Positions 1 to 12,936 of a stretch of DNA of 64,000 nucleotides are shown here, piece by piece. The stretch spans positions 343,643-407,642 of the forward strand of contig MNCI01019033.1 in NCBI GenBank assembly GCA_015680685.1, written 5' to 3'. Position numbers and translations under genes: made by a program. The notes under the pieces were generated by a model. The model was given only the letters and a program-made list of their open reading frames with translations. It did no database searches and was not told the DNA's origin. The stretch's first letter is position 1. Each line of letters opens with the position of its first letter. The stretch comes from Gnetum montanum (lineage: Eukaryota > Streptophyta > Gnetopsida > Gnetales > Gnetaceae).

Positions 1-2
1 AA

Positions 3-800
3 TTGCTACACATGTTCCATACATGGTTGCTAGTAGAAATCAAGAATGTGATTGACCTAGATCAAGCTCATTTTACCAAAATCAAGATTTGCATTGATTT
101 CAAAGACCTAAATAAGGCAACTATTAAAGATGATTTTCCTTTTCCTGGTATTGAAAAACTCATCAATACTACGGCTAGACATGCCTTGTTGTCCTTCATA
201 GATGAGTTCTTGGGATACAACCAAGTTAAAATCAACCCAAAGCATCAACTTTACATAACCTTCATAACCCCTTGGGGAACATTTTATTATACCATGATGT
301 CATTCAATCTAAAGAATGCAAGTGTAACCTATCAATAAGCCATTATTTATATATTTAGTGATTACATGCTAGCGTTACTTAACAATTAGATGGATGACAT
401 GGCAAAAAAATCCAAAGTGGGCAATAACCATGCACATAACCTTGACTTAGTGCTTAAAAGATGCCTCAAATACAAACTTAGACTTAATCCTAGGAAGTGT
501 GTCTTTGGTGTTAAAATTAGTAAGATGCTTGGCTTCATAGTATCTAATGCAGGCATACATGTCAATCCTAATAAGGTTAAGGCCATAACCAATTTGGTAG
601 CATCGACTAACCATAAGGAGCTTCAATGACTACAAGGTAGATTGCAATTTATCCATAGGTTCATATCAAGGCTTATGAATAACCTACAACCCATGCAACA
701 CTTACTTAAGAAAGGATTTCACTATGAGTGGACCACCTAATGCAAAAATGCCTTGGAGAAGAGTGTTGGTTCCTCAAAAACATTACTAGATGACCTGTAC
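3..800 (+). pseudogene. Ty3 reverse transcriptase fragment, Tat/Ogre-like
   Basis: Decayed reverse transcriptase of a Ty3/gypsy polyprotein. One frame reads through 3-800 with stops at 336-338, 387-389 and 627-629. Seen: the DFKDLNKAT and DDFPFPGIEKL block, LLSFIDEFLGYNQVKI, and FITPWGTFYYTMMSFNLKNA, as in plant Tat/Athila-lineage RT. The catalytic YVDD position (about 387) reads stop-Met-Asp-Asp. The palm/thumb follows (KLRLNPRKCVFGV, LGFIVSNAGIHVNP), then a connection-domain start (LQGRLQFIHRFIS). Homology fades near 800 and RNase H is not recognised. The 5' part lies outside the window. Family assignment rests on motif resemblance; a database search was not possible. Confidence 0.88.
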
Positions 801-3786
801 TTCAAAGCACAAATCATGAAGATTACATTGATTAGCAAGCATGTCACTACCATACCATAACCATGATGTTAACATTTGGAATTCTTTGTTAGCCCATGTA
901 ATCCTTTCCCAATAGCCAATATGACCTTTATCTCATCTTGAACCTCTATCATTCCATCATAACCTTATCTCACCATTACAGGCACTCTTTGACATGGTTC
1001 AATGGCTACAAAATTAAGTGTCAAGAGGAAACTTCGGTGATGGACATGTGATGGTGTTTTGCACTTTTTTTCGATGTCTCTTGGATAAATCCTCAAAACA
1101 TCAATAAATAGGATCCAAAGAAACATCAAAAAAATAATTCATGTTACAACTATTAACCAATTTTTTTTTGTAATTCTGTGGAAAAATAATGGCAAATACA
1201 ATTGCCTTATTTTCTCCAAAATCTAGCATTGTGACATTCATCACTATAATTTGAGGCAGTATTCTTATTGTAAAATGTTAAATTTGTAATTCACATGCTG
1301 AAACATCACCAAATTTTCATGTTGTAACCTTTGTAACCCCATCCCATGAAACCCAAGGCTAAACTTCATTATAAATGTGAAAATTGTAACCCATAAGAGG
1401 CAATCTGACATATTTCATACTTTTGAAACTAAAAAATGCCTCGTAAGTGGCCAAAGCCTCATTTCCCAAGTGAAAAGAGTTCCCTAGTATCTATATTTGG
1501 GCTTGGGGGGTCAAAATGCATTTTGAGATGCAAAAAATGGTAATTTAATGGGTTTTATGGAGGGCATACACTTTTCTACGCTAGAAAACATCTATAGGAA
1601 GATAAACCTCACCTACCCCTAGTGTGGAGGGGTACAACCTTCCCCCTCAGTGTGGAAACCTCCCTTCCCAACATAGATACTTTACCCATCAACATGGAAG
1701 TTTCGCCCCAACATGAAAACTTCATGCCCCCCTCCACCCCCCCACCCCAGTGTGGAGATTACATGCACAACGTGGAGACTACATGGACAACATGGAGACT
1801 GCATGCCCCCAGCGTACAAGCAACATGACTAAGATTTTAGCACTTCATTGACTTCAATGTTGACCATGCACTCCAACAAGGATAATAGAAGGCCCAACGT
1901 AAAAGATCTACCTCTAGCATAGATGGTGTTTCCCCATTACTATTTATAGTAAACAAAATGGCCATCGGGGTTTAGGACTTACTATATATGGTAATACCTA
2001 AATTTGGACAACCATCTTACCTATATGTGGCATAAATTCATAGTAATTTGCAACCAAATTTTAGTCGAATTGCAGCCAAGTTGCAATCCATTCTAAGGCC
2101 TGAAACCTATAAAAACAAACTTCCAACACCATTTTTAGATGGGACATTCTTGGTAATTACACACTTAGGCATTTTTAAGCACTCAATAGCTCTTGTAATC
2201 TTACACACTTGCGATCTCTTGAACCCCAGCATGAAAAACCATTGAAGCTTTGCAACCCATACCTCCCTTGCAACCCCCTTTGTAACCTCCCTAAGATTTG
2301 TAAACTTTGGATTTCTATGCTACACTCCTAGGATCCCCAACTTCCAACACAAAGCACTGTGGTAGCTCAAATCCCTCACTTTTCTAACCTTCCCATAACA
2401 CCAATGTTGTAGATCTAATGGATTTTGTAGTAAGGTTTTACATTTTTGGGAGTTTTGGAGAATCCAAATCATGGAGCAACGGATTCCAATCCCTCATCAA
2501 AGTGAACCCCCTTGCCTCCTCAAGAATTCTTGTACACATTACTAAACCCCCTTTATCCTAAAATAAAGTTTAAATTTCTATTTTGTGTGCAAGTTTAATT
2601 TATTTCTTTCATTCTTAGAATTTATTTTCTCAAATTTGCATTGCATTTTTACTTTTTCTACCCTAGTTAACATTTACGAAGTCCCTGGGTGATCTACCGA
2701 ACTATTCAAGGCACCTCAAATCATATTCTTTGAAGTCCCTGGGGATTTGAGGTTAAAGTTGTTGTGCTGTAATTTTCAGTTTTCTAGCAACCAAGATTTT
2801 CAATCACTATATTTTTCTTGGCACTAGAAGGAGGACCTCCACCCAAGTTCTTTACCTAAATTAATTTGCCATTTTTTCATACCCTTTTTTCTACCACCAA
2901 GCCTCCAATGCAAGTGTTTGGGCTTTGAGAAAATTCACAGCAATTGCTAGAAATTTTCTAAAGCCAATGTGGGTATCATACCTTCCTAGCATGGGTGTTT
3001 ACATTTTGGCAAAATTTCATAGTAGTTTCTGGAAATTTTTAAAGACAGTATGGGTTGGTGTCATATCCCCCTCAGCGTGGCTATTACCGTCCCTAGATCA
3101 CCCAAAATTCCCTTGTTGTGAATTTTTTCTAGCAAGGTCAATGTTGCTAATTCACATAAAACAACCTCACCATTGTAAAAACCAAAGTTTCCACTTTGAT
3201 TTTTTAATTAAAATAATACTTACCAAAAGGAAACCCTCCTTCACCAACGTTGACTAAGAAGTTGTGAGATCCCCCTATCTCACCACCCCACTTCCTTTCC
3301 CCCTACTGTGATCAGCATATGTGTAGCTAGGAAGCCCAACATGGATGAGGCTTGGTAATACNCCCCCTGCTGTGCTTAGCCTATGTGTAGCTAGGAAGCC
3401 CAACATGAATGAGGCTTGGTAATACCTTTTCTAGCTTTTCATTTTCAGTAAAGGGATATATCCCCCTTACCCCCCACTTGCCATTTATAGTAAGTGACTT
3501 ATTTTGGCCATTTTTATCATTTTTGACCTTTCGTGCAACTAGGAAGCCTAGTTTAGATGGGGTTGATACCACCCTTTACAATCTTTAGTAACAGGATATA
3601 CCCTTTGATAACCACCTTACTATTTAAAGTGACCCATTTTAAGCCATTTTTGCTTCTTTCAATGGTTTTTAAATTTCACTTATTAGAATTTGCACTTTAT
3701 TTAAACTTTTATGACCTCATTTAACCATTTTTAGCTTTTTTTACCATGTCTTTCAACTAATCAACTGTATTGTACTTAACCTCACA
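801..3786. other. Non-coding tract between RT and gag remains
   Basis: No convincing coding region. The tract holds C-rich stretches with repeated words such as AGTGTGG, AGCGTGG and CAACATGG (about 1620-1830 and 2950-3420), and reiterated segments of the type 'ccatttatagtaa' (about 1940, 3480, 3620). It probably belongs to the untranslated 3' or LTR-proximal part of the same Ty3 family, because the tract downstream of the next gag has similar words. No LTR pair could be delimited. Confidence 0.4.
3301..3427. repeat. 64-bp tandem duplication containing an N
   Basis: A segment including GTGTAGCTAGGAAGCCCAAC occurs at 3321 and again at 3385 (period 64 bp), differing at a few bases. The only ambiguous base seen (N at 3362) lies at the junction of the two copies, so copy number may be affected by assembly. 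Confidence 0.8.
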
Positions 3787-6530
3787 AACATGGTATCTAG
3801 CCAAGATGCAATTCATGTTTATAACCTAAAAGATCCCATGGTCATAAAACAAAGGTAATCACTTAGGCAAAGGGGCTAAAGCCTAGATTTTGTAGTTATC
3901 AATGAGGAATTCTACAACTTCCTCTATGCTAAGATGCAAGTTGTTCTATTAATACCACACTATGAATATAACACTAAGCATTAATTCAAAATTATATGTT
4001 GGGATGGGAAAGAATACATCCCATCCCCTATGACCAAATCCTCCTCACCAAATTCTAAGCACAAATGCTCATGCAACTCATTGAGGTTGATGAGTTTAGT
4101 AAGGGAATTAGCTTAGAGGATCTTCATGAAGAGGAAAAGGAGTTTGAGACCAAGCAGGTGCTGGACACCTTCATTAAAAGTCTTTTCCAATCTCTAGCTC
4201 CCCAAACAACCACACCCAACTCCACGTCTCTTACCTCATCGATAAAACAAGTCCCAAGACCTAACTCTCCTCCTATCCATCCTATCATGTTTAGATCCAC
4301 ATCCATCATCACCACACACAAGACACAACCTAACCTCATTCATCCAACCATGGTGATGTCTACCTCACCATCTCCCTTTGACATACTAGCAAGACCCTAG
4401 ACAACAAAATCATCTCATACCTCATTTTTCGTCTTTGTGCCTCAATTTCTAGCACAAACATCTTTCTCCTTGTTTAGCCCACCTATTACCACCATAATCC
4501 AACCTCTTCATTCGATACTATAGCCTATCACAAGACCACAAGTTTTACAACTTCTTTCTCAATCATTGACATGAGCACTGTAGCCCACATGGATGCCCCA
4601 AGGTTTGGATCAACCTTTCTAAATGATCCAAGACCTTAATGAAGAGCTATGAAAACATAAAGATAACACAACTCAGATAGTCAAGATTCTAGATTTCTAC
4701 CATGATCATGTAAGCCATATAGTGCCTCACATAACCTTGCATGCAAGCTTTCCTATTCCAAACTTCACCAAATACAATGGTGAAGGGAATCACAATGCAC
4801 ATCTAGTAACCTTCCAGTATAAGTCCCTCTTCTTGTAACCTTGGAATTATACAATATTAAAATTTTTCCCCATGTCCCTTAAGAGTAAACCTCTAGATTG
4901 GTATTGAACCCTGCCTAGAGGTTCTATCTCTTCCCTTGAAGACTTGATTAACCAAGTTGTCAACCACCTCAAATACAATGTAAATCTAGATGCCACATTA
5001 GATCAATTGATGAAGGTAAGGCAGGGGCCACTTAAACCAATCAAAAGGTTTATTCAAAGGTGGAAACTCAACACTCAAAGAGATTCTAGAGCCTATTTTT
5101 GAAACTCACCTCTTGTTCATCTACAAGGAAGTAGTAAATGACTTTATCAAGTCAAAACTATACTACCTAGAGACTCGATCACTGAGGCAAGTCTTCTCAC
5201 AAACTAAGAACATTGAGGAGGCAACTGAAGCAAGAAACAATCTAGCCTATGTGGCCTATAAAAACCAACATCTTAGGAGAGATAGGAATAGTACTAAACA
5301 AGAACATACAATTGTGGCCATAGTAGCAAAAGAGCCAAAACCACCACGCAACACATCCCATAACTCATTGCAACCATCCACTTCGTACACCTCAAATCAA
5401 CCAAAACCAAACTTTTGATGTAAGAATAGGTCCCAAGTATGCAAGGTTACCTATGAAGCCCTTTGATCTCTTAGAACAATTGCTTAAAGATAATGGTATA
5501 CAACATAAGAAACTATCTGAAGAGGCACATAAGAGATATGATCATCTTTGTGACATAGCTAGAGATCCAATGATAGCTCCCAAAGACGATCCTAAGCTAC
5601 CAAGGTACTTTAGGCTAGATAGGTATTGCCATTATCATCAAATGGATGGTCATGACACTAATTTTTTTTTTAGCATTAAAGGATGACCTCTAGAAGATGA
5701 TAAACCATAGAGAGTTGGTAGTGAATGAGCCCAGCTCTCCAAGTGCTAATAACAGCTCCTATATTGTGGCCTCATTCACAGAAACCAAATGGTCTAATCC
5801 CCATGGGGAACCATTTGTCATTAGAGCACCACCACAATCCCAAAACACAAGGCCTAGAGAGCCTCTTCATCATATGGGTATCATCGCCTTTGACCCCTAA
5901 GGAGCCTTTCATCATACATGTCCCTTCTTCAGTGGCTTCAACATTACAATGTAATAAACAAATTGCTAATACTCCAAAGCCTAAGGAACCATTTGTTATC
6001 TGAGTTCCTTCACCTTTAATCATTAAGTCCATAACAACCCATGACCAAAGCCCACCTATAGTGGCCCACAACTCAGAGGTTAACAAGAAACCATCATCAC
6101 AATAGCAATGAAAACAACTTGTCATCAAACCAACAAATAAGCCCACTGAAGGTAATCAATGAAGACATATGCTAAGACCAACTACACCTAGGGACAAGGG
6201 TTCCAATATACATGGGCCAAAACCAAAGCCACCAACCCTAGGAAGAATGGAAAAGGTTAGAACTACTAAAGTTGAAACCTTACATGTGAAGGAAAAGAAT
6301 TTCCTTGCAACAATGGAATAAGTCAAGTGGTGACTTAAGAAAAAGAAGATGTCACCAAACTTGTATGACCTAGTCATGACTTCTCCTACACATAGGGATG
6401 CACTAGCTCAAGTGTTAACCTCTATCCCTATGAGCAGAGACATGCTTGCCAACAAAGAGTCTATCCAAATAATTCCAACTCTATAATAAGAAGCAATCAA
6501 CAAAAATGCCTATCAATTGCTAGTACAAAC
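3787..6530 (+). pseudogene. Tat/Ogre-like gag with pre-protease region (copy 1)
   Basis: Capsid-encoding gag of a Ty3 element, broken by many stops and frameshifts. In order: an N-terminal block (GKEYIPSP near 4010), a Thr/Pro/Ser-rich linker (4200-4600), the retrotransposon-gag core at about 4740-5100 (LPRGSISSLEDLINQ, LDQLMKVRQGPL), a coiled region at 5113-5418, and a Cys/His segment near 5625 (RYCHYHQMDGHDT) like the CEYHxxxGHDT motif of Tat gag. A conserved block at 6340-6430 (NLYDLVMTSPTHRDALAQVL) normally lies just upstream of the protease. Protease, RT and integrase do not follow; non-coding sequence begins near 6530. A second copy lies at 13601-16285. The absence of pol suggests a non-autonomous or internally deleted element. 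Confidence 0.82.
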
Positions 6531-9500
6531 AAACAACACGATGAGAGTGAGATTGTGGAAAGCAAACCCTTTGATTTATCAAAGGTCAAGTAACAAATGC
6601 ATTGTATATGTATTATCCCTTCCTTTTCTAATAGAAGCTTGTTCACCTTCACCAACTTGTACCATGTTTTATGGTTTATGTTTTCCTTATATACCCTTTT
6701 GACACTAGCCCATACTTGCTAGGTAGGTATGACATCATGGCCTGTTAAGGCCTAAAACTGGTAATTTTATGGCCCACTAAGGCCTTTAAATTGGCATCAT
6801 CACCCACGAACGGCTAAAAATGACATTCAAATAAATCTTAGAATGGGTTCCAAGCATCAACCATAACCATAGAACCTTCCTTCCCTTACCATTTTTGGCA
6901 ACTTCCACTAACATGCATAAACCCTAGACCTTGGTAGAGGGCCAAACTTTGGTAGAACTTGCCACTTTGAGACATCCACACTGGGAAACCCTACCCAGCA
7001 TGGATCTAGCATTGAAAAAAGATGGGTAACATCCATAGTTATCCTCTAGTTCTCATCAAGCCTTGGTTCAACCTCAAAGTAGGCCCACATAGCCTTAAAC
7101 CCATCTAGTAACATTTGGTAGCCCTCAAACCTTGCTCAACCTAGTCAAAAGTGCCTAAGACCTTCATATATAGTTGTTCCACGTTCGGGGAGCCCCCATC
7201 CACACTTCCCAGCATGGATCTAGCATGAATGGATGAGAGGAAACCAAAAATTACTAAAATTGACCAACCTGTTGCCATTATTAGACTTTAAGATCCCTTT
7301 AGCAAAAAGTAACCTAATTTTTGCATTTAAAATATTTTTCATGCTAATGAACCCCCCTTCATGCTACCGAACATGGAAGCTTAGGTGGTATGTATTAAAA
7401 CCTAGTTTATGATCAAAAATAGCCTAATAACCTACCATAGTAACTTCTAGACCCTGTTGAAGCCTTCTAGAGCTTACGAATGCCTCAAAATTGATCAAAA
7501 ATGATACAAAACTTAATCCATGCTAAAGAGAACTTGATCCATGCTAAGCACCCCAACCCTAGCATGGATGAAAAGGGGTGAAGCCAAAACTTGTGAAATA
7601 TGCATGAAATTTGACTTCTAGCAACAACCCAATCCTTTTGGAAGCTAGCAAACTTCTGGAAGTTAACAAAAATAGCCCAAAATTGCCTCCCTTTAGTTCT
7701 TCATGTTGAGGAGGATCCTATCCATGCTGAGCATGGTACCCCCAGCATGGATGGAGAGGGGTAAGACCAAAAAATCATCTTACAACCCTCAAAATAACCA
7801 GATTTTCACCCTAGCCTTCAACCATCAACACTGGCAACCCTAGAGATGTGCATGCATGGCCTAAACTAATAAAAAATAGTAAAAAATAGGCTCCCTTAGA
7901 TCTTCCTAGCTAGATCCATGCTAAGCATGGTGGCCTCAATGTGGAAAAAATGGAATAACATAAAAAAACCACTTAGGAACACTCAAAACTCTTAAATTTT
8001 AACCTTAAACCCTAGCCCTTGAAATTAGCAACTCTGGGAGCTAACATGCATGATCGATTTTGGTCAAGACTAGCCTAGATCTGAAATCTATGATTCGTTC
8101 ATGCTAGGGAATGCCTCTTCTATTCTGGGTAGTGTAGATCCAGCTTGGAAGAGTTGGCCTTCTACTTTTGGTAGGAGATTAACACTTCTAGAAACCAAAA
8201 ACCTACACTAGAGAAGCCTAGAGCCTCACATCCTTCAGTTTGCACTCATCTAACATCATTTTAGCCCTTGAAACTCATTCATCCCATCTTTCATGTTGGA
8301 GCAACTTCCCTGTCATGGATTAAGGGGAATATAACATTACATAGCCTCATATCGCCTCCAAACATGGTCAAGATCAATCAACAACATGTAAAATCATAGT
8401 TTATAGCCCTAGAAGCCTAGAAACCTAGTCAATGTGCTCCTAGACCATTCCAAAACCATAGAATAAAGTAACTCCCATTCCTCCATGTTAGGGCCACCAT
8501 GCTCAACATGGAAGAAGGGAAGGGGAAGCTATTCCAACTTGTTTTAGCACTCAAAACCAACTCCAATGAACACAAAATAAAGCTAGGAAATACACAACTC
8601 CTAGATCTAGGTTCCAATTGCTAGTTTAACATCTTTTGATCCTATTTTGACTTAGATTTAGATTATGCATGCTGAGCCCCCTTCCATCCATGCTAGCTAG
8701 CATGGAAATAGGCCGATTGACTTCAAAACATGCTTTTTGACCTTTGTTGACCTTTGAAGTGCCCAACTTTGATAACTTTGGCCCTGTGTTGCCTTGGGAA
8801 GGTCATGGAACCTTGATTTCGACCCTCTGGATGTCATGCAATCCATCTTCCTTAGTTTCCATGCTAGGATCACCTTGCCCAGTGTGGATTCCATGTGAAG
8901 ATGTGGATCAAAAGGGGGATTCTAGAAGTTAAAATTGATGCTAAAACTAGTCCATTCCCTTCCCCAGTTAACTACACTAACATGGAAGGCATCAAAAGTC
9001 AAAAACTGACTAAAACAAGCTTGGGAAACCATCTGGATGTTTCTTCCATGCTAGGGGTTATCCCTTCCATGCTGGCCAGCATGGAAATAGTGGGGGTCAA
9101 ACGTGGAAGCATTAAAAGCCTTGCTTTTTTAGCTCAAACAACCCAAAAATAGCCTCTATTGATGCTCAAACTTACCCAACAGACTTATAGCCCTAAACCA
9201 TGGCCTAATAAGGCCTAAAATTGGCAAAATCTAACCCTTTTTGACCATATTTTGACCAAGATTCACCATATGTGTGCCACTTTACCTTATTTGAACCTTA
9301 TTTCATCATATTATGACATGTTTTAACCATTGTTGCATTTTTGACCTTGTTTAGCCTCAACACTACTTCTATTAAAATGTGTTCATTCTCTACATTATAG
9401 CCCTATATAGTCTTGTTTAGCCCTTGATTAGTATTGAATGGTGGGATTTGACCATATTTGACCATCATTTGACATCATGTAGCCATGGCCTTAAACTAGC

Positions 9501-10209
9501 AACATGGCCCACTAATGCCTAAAACTAGCAAAAGTGTAACCATGCTTAATCATGTTTGACACTACACTACCTTGTATTGTCTTATAGCCTTTGTTGACAT
9601 TACTTGGATACTTGTATGGCCTTTGTCACAACATTTAGTTTCATTTATGCATTATCACCATAGTATTTTACATTATTGTTAGCATTATTTTATTGGTTTT
9701 ATCAATTTTTATCATTTTGTTACACAAGTGCCACTTGATGTTCTTATGTTATCATGCAGATTGAGTTAAGAGAATGAGGAAGAAAACTTGACTAGACTTA
9801 AAGACTTAGTAAGCCCATCTCGTGATGTTGACCAAGTTGACCTTATGTACCCAAACATTGAGCCATGAAACCATTATACTATATAGCCATAACACCCTAA
9901 TGTAGCCCAATGACCATTGACCTTGAAACCGTAAACATCATGGAGGGTTCCTTAGTTAAAATTCCATCTAAGACCAAGATGGTGAGGAGAAAACACATGA
10001 AATCAAGTTCCTCACCAGGGCTTAAGCTTACTCATGACCTCATCAAACCCTTGTTATGCAACATTAAAGTCATCATATAGCCTTGGTTATAGTGTTGTTT
10101 ACTGTTGTTGATAAGCTACAATGAATTATTAATGTTGATGATTTCAAAGGTCTACAACAAATGAGCCTGCATAACATCTTTGCATGATAGAGGGACATCT
10201 TTCTACAAC
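6531..10209. other. Long non-coding 3' tract of gag-only Ty3 copy
   Basis: No protein recognised on either strand. Dominated by short words repeated at irregular spacing: CCATGCT/AGCATGG palindromes (6990-9090) and a 'ggcccactaaggcctaaaactagca'-like phrase at about 6760, 9200 and 9510, which becomes a true tandem array at 10210. I infer an untranslated region of the retroelement that supplies the gag upstream. Confidence 0.4.
6990..9090. repeat. Cluster of CCATGCT...AGCATGG palindromic motifs
   Basis: At least a dozen occurrences of CCATGCT or its complement AGCATGG (some degenerate) fall in about 2.1 kb, several as inverted pairs. Two are perfect 18-bp palindromes: CCATGCTAGCTAGCATGG at 8688-8705 and CCATGCTGGCCAGCATGG at 9067-9084. 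Near-perfect 15-bp forms lie at 7722-7736 and 7916-7930. The motif is often flanked by C-runs on the left and GGA/GGAAA on the right. Function unknown. Confidence 0.75.
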
Positions 10210-10384
10210 CTACCAAGGCCTTAAACTAGCACAATATAACCTGCTGAGGCCTTAAATCGACACCACGATCAGCTAAGACCTTAAATGGTAACATGATCCG
10301 CTATAACCTTAAACTAGCACCATGGCCCACCAAGGCATGAAACTAGTATCATGGTCCACCACAACTTTAAACTCACAACATTGG
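10210..10384. repeat. About 29-bp tandem repeat, 6 degenerate copies
   Basis: Six head-to-tail units start at about 10210, 10240, 10270, 10298, 10326 and 10355 (28-30 bp each). Each has a core resembling CCACCAAGGC followed by CTTAAACTAGCACCATGG. Copies are clearly diverged, so the array is old. Single copies of the same phrase lie upstream at about 6760, 9200 and 9510. Confidence 0.78.
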
Positions 10385-10877
10385 TAACCTAGGTAGCTTG
10401 GTTTTATCATTCTATGTGGCCTATATGCATTATAATGTTATACCATGCTTTGTTTGCATGGTTTTCTTATCCTCTTGGAATTGTGTTTGCAGGATGAAGC
10501 CTAAAGCCATTGCAAAAGGTGTAACTCATTATGGTAGCAAGTCACCATGTGAGCTCAATGTGCAAGACTTGGTGAGTTTGTCTTGCTATGTCAAGAGTGC
10601 TTGTACCATTGGCCTCTATGTAACGCCATTCCTCAGACAAATTGCCAAGAGGTCGAATGGCCAATGAAGCCTCAAAGCCTAATGCCCAGGGAAATCTTGA
10701 AGCGAAGCGATTGGGTTCCTGCATCAAAATTTGTCTTTATCAATAAGCATAATGGTTCTAAAATGAAGCAACAATACGCGAGTTTGCAATAATGTTTCCC
10801 AAGAAAAGTTTGCCATGGCATGTTTTTTTCATCTTTACTAGCTTTTGCCATGTTTTTATCATCTTTACTACTTTTGA
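10385..10877. other. Unassigned spacer
   Basis: Small open frames (for example 10398-10667 on the plus strand) show no recognisable domain. A short inverted repeat (ATTGGCC near 10611 and GGCCAAT near 10659) is present. No gene is supported. Confidence 0.3.
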
Positions 10878-11245
10878 TGTGTTGTGTGTGTTCATGTGAA
10901 ATTGAAATCCATCATCTTTATGGACTTTGAATGATATGTTGTGTGTGTTTATGTGAAATTCTAATCCATTAAATGTTGTGTTGTGTGTGTTCATATGAAA
11001 TTCCAATTTACCAAATGATGTATTGTTCTAATCTAGCAAATGATGTGTGTGTTCATGTGAAATTGAAATCCATCATCTTTATGGACTTTGAATGATATGT
11101 TGTGTGTGTTTATGTGAAATTCTAATCCATCAAATGTTGTGTTGTGTGTGTTCATGTGAAATTTCAATTTACCAAATGATGTATTGTTCTAATCTATCAA
11201 ATGATGTGTTGTGTCTGTTCATGTGGAATTCCAATCCATCAAATT
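10878..11245. repeat. 161-bp higher-order tandem repeat
   Basis: GTGTGTGTTCATGTGAAATT recurs at 10884 and 11045, a 161-bp period, with a partial third unit from about 11205. Each 161-bp unit is built from roughly 40-bp subunits of the form GTTGTGTGTGTTCATGTG followed by AAATTCCAATCCATCAAAT, giving a two-level structure. The 161-bp copies are nearly identical while the subunits differ, so the higher-order duplication is younger than the subunit array. Confidence 0.85.
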
Positions 11246-11699
11246 CAAATAGATGTAAATCTCCTTCAGTATTACCTTACCTATAATCTCCTTCACTTAA
11301 ATTCACTTCACTATTGAAATACCTTACTTAAATTCACTATTCAAATACCTAAATCTTGTCACTTTTTATCTTCACTATTTAAATTCATTATTATGCAAAT
11401 ACCTTATGTTACCCTACTTGGAAATACTTGTAATAAATCTCCTTCACTAGTTTCATTATGTTTAAACTAAATTTTCCACTTATTTTTTTCTACGATCAAC
11501 TCCACTCACTAAAATGAAACTTATAATTTGTAGCTTCCAACCTATAATTTGGCACGACTTCCTATTTCATTGGAAAATGTAAATAATCAATCCTTTATAG
11601 AAAACTTATTACATTCCTTACATTAAAGTTATATTTTAAAACATGATTTTATAACAATTTTTAAGCTTTATAATAAAATCTTTAATTTTTCTTAGCTTT
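11246..11699. other. AT-rich spacer
   Basis: AT-rich sequence with short repeats of 'aattcacttcactatt' type around 11290-11400. No coding signal or transposon motif recognised. Base composition changes abruptly at its right edge. Confidence 0.35.
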
Positions 11700-12757
11700 A
11701 TTAAAAGTGGCAGCCCTTATTTCAGGGGCACAACCGCGCTACAACACTTTCCAGTAATTTCCATGGGCGGGAACAAAACTACTGATTTAGGACAGGAACA
11801 AGACTTGTTATTCTAGAAGGTATATGTTCAATTATTATTCCGCGATTTGAAAACAAATATCATTCAATACGGCACCGCAGTGAGAGGCAGGATTTGGCGT
11901 CCGAAGAGCTTGAACGATCCCGTGCCTGTGGCTGTGGCCGAGCCGAGCGGCCGGAGTTTCTGTTTCCGTGGCGGCATTCTGTGCAACGCCCATGGAGCTC
12001 TCGGTGCTTCCATTGCCGCTGCGGTTTTGGAGCCAACACCGGCGGCACTGCACTGCTGATGCAATTATAAGTTGTGCGTTTTCGAGTCTCCTGCTGTCAT
12101 TTGGGAGTGACAGAGTAACACCTTCTGCTTCTGCTTCTGTTGCGTGACTGAGTAACAGCTTTAGTTCCGCCACAGATGGATCCATCTGTCCCAGCCCCGT
12201 CATATAGAAACACAAACGAAACAACCATCCATCCATCCCAGAAAAACAACACAACCAACAAAACTGGGGTGGATATCTGCGTGAAAAAGAAAAATGAGCG
12301 TTGTAACAGAGAGAGAGATTCTGAAAATGGCAAAGTCAGATAGATGCAGAGACATTGGATCGACAAAAGAAGACACTGAACAGAGGCACCAAAAATTGTT
12401 TAGCAGTCATGGGTCAGTGCCTGCAAGAAGCTTGGTTAGACCCGCGGGTGGAGCAGCTTCCCTAACCCTCCTAGTTAGGGGAGGAAAGGAATTTGATTTA
12501 TCTGCCTAGTGAGTTCAGCTTTACTGACTCACCCGTGTACAAGAAAAGAACAGTTCTGGTGAAAAAGCAGCAACACTGATTCAAGCCACAAGCAGCATCG
12601 CACCAAATACCCGCTCAAAAAGCCAAACACCAAAACGCAGCTGCTCTCCTCCCCATTCTCCTTTCTCTGTGGCATTGTTTCTATTCACTCTCCTTCCCTT
12701 TCTCCTGCACGAATAATCTCGTTTGCAGTCTTTGCACTTTGCGTGCATTACCCACCA

Positions 12758-12765
12758 TATAAATA
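12758..12765 (+). promoter_or_regulatory. Candidate TATA box
   Basis: The sequence CCACCATATAAATACACACG holds a near-consensus plant TATA box. It is preceded by a CT-rich tract (12640-12710) and followed about 30 bp on by a plausible start region (around 12790-12800). It sits inside the CpG-rich island, which strengthens the case. No transcript evidence is available. Confidence 0.45.
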
Positions 12766-12936
12766 CACACGAGAACCCGCATAGAGCAGGCTGGAATTTC
12801 AGATTTTCACAAATCGTTGATTTCCATACGATTTTGTCAGAAAATAAAACGTATCATACGGTCGGGAACCCCGTATGCGTTTTGGTGTCTGGCTTTTCGA
12901 ACGGGTTTTCGACAAAGAGGATTCATCGACACAAGT

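Noticed and set aside
11835-12254. A 139-codon minus-strand frame in the CpG-rich island
   Set aside because: No domain, overlapping open frames on both strands, and openness explained by higher GC.
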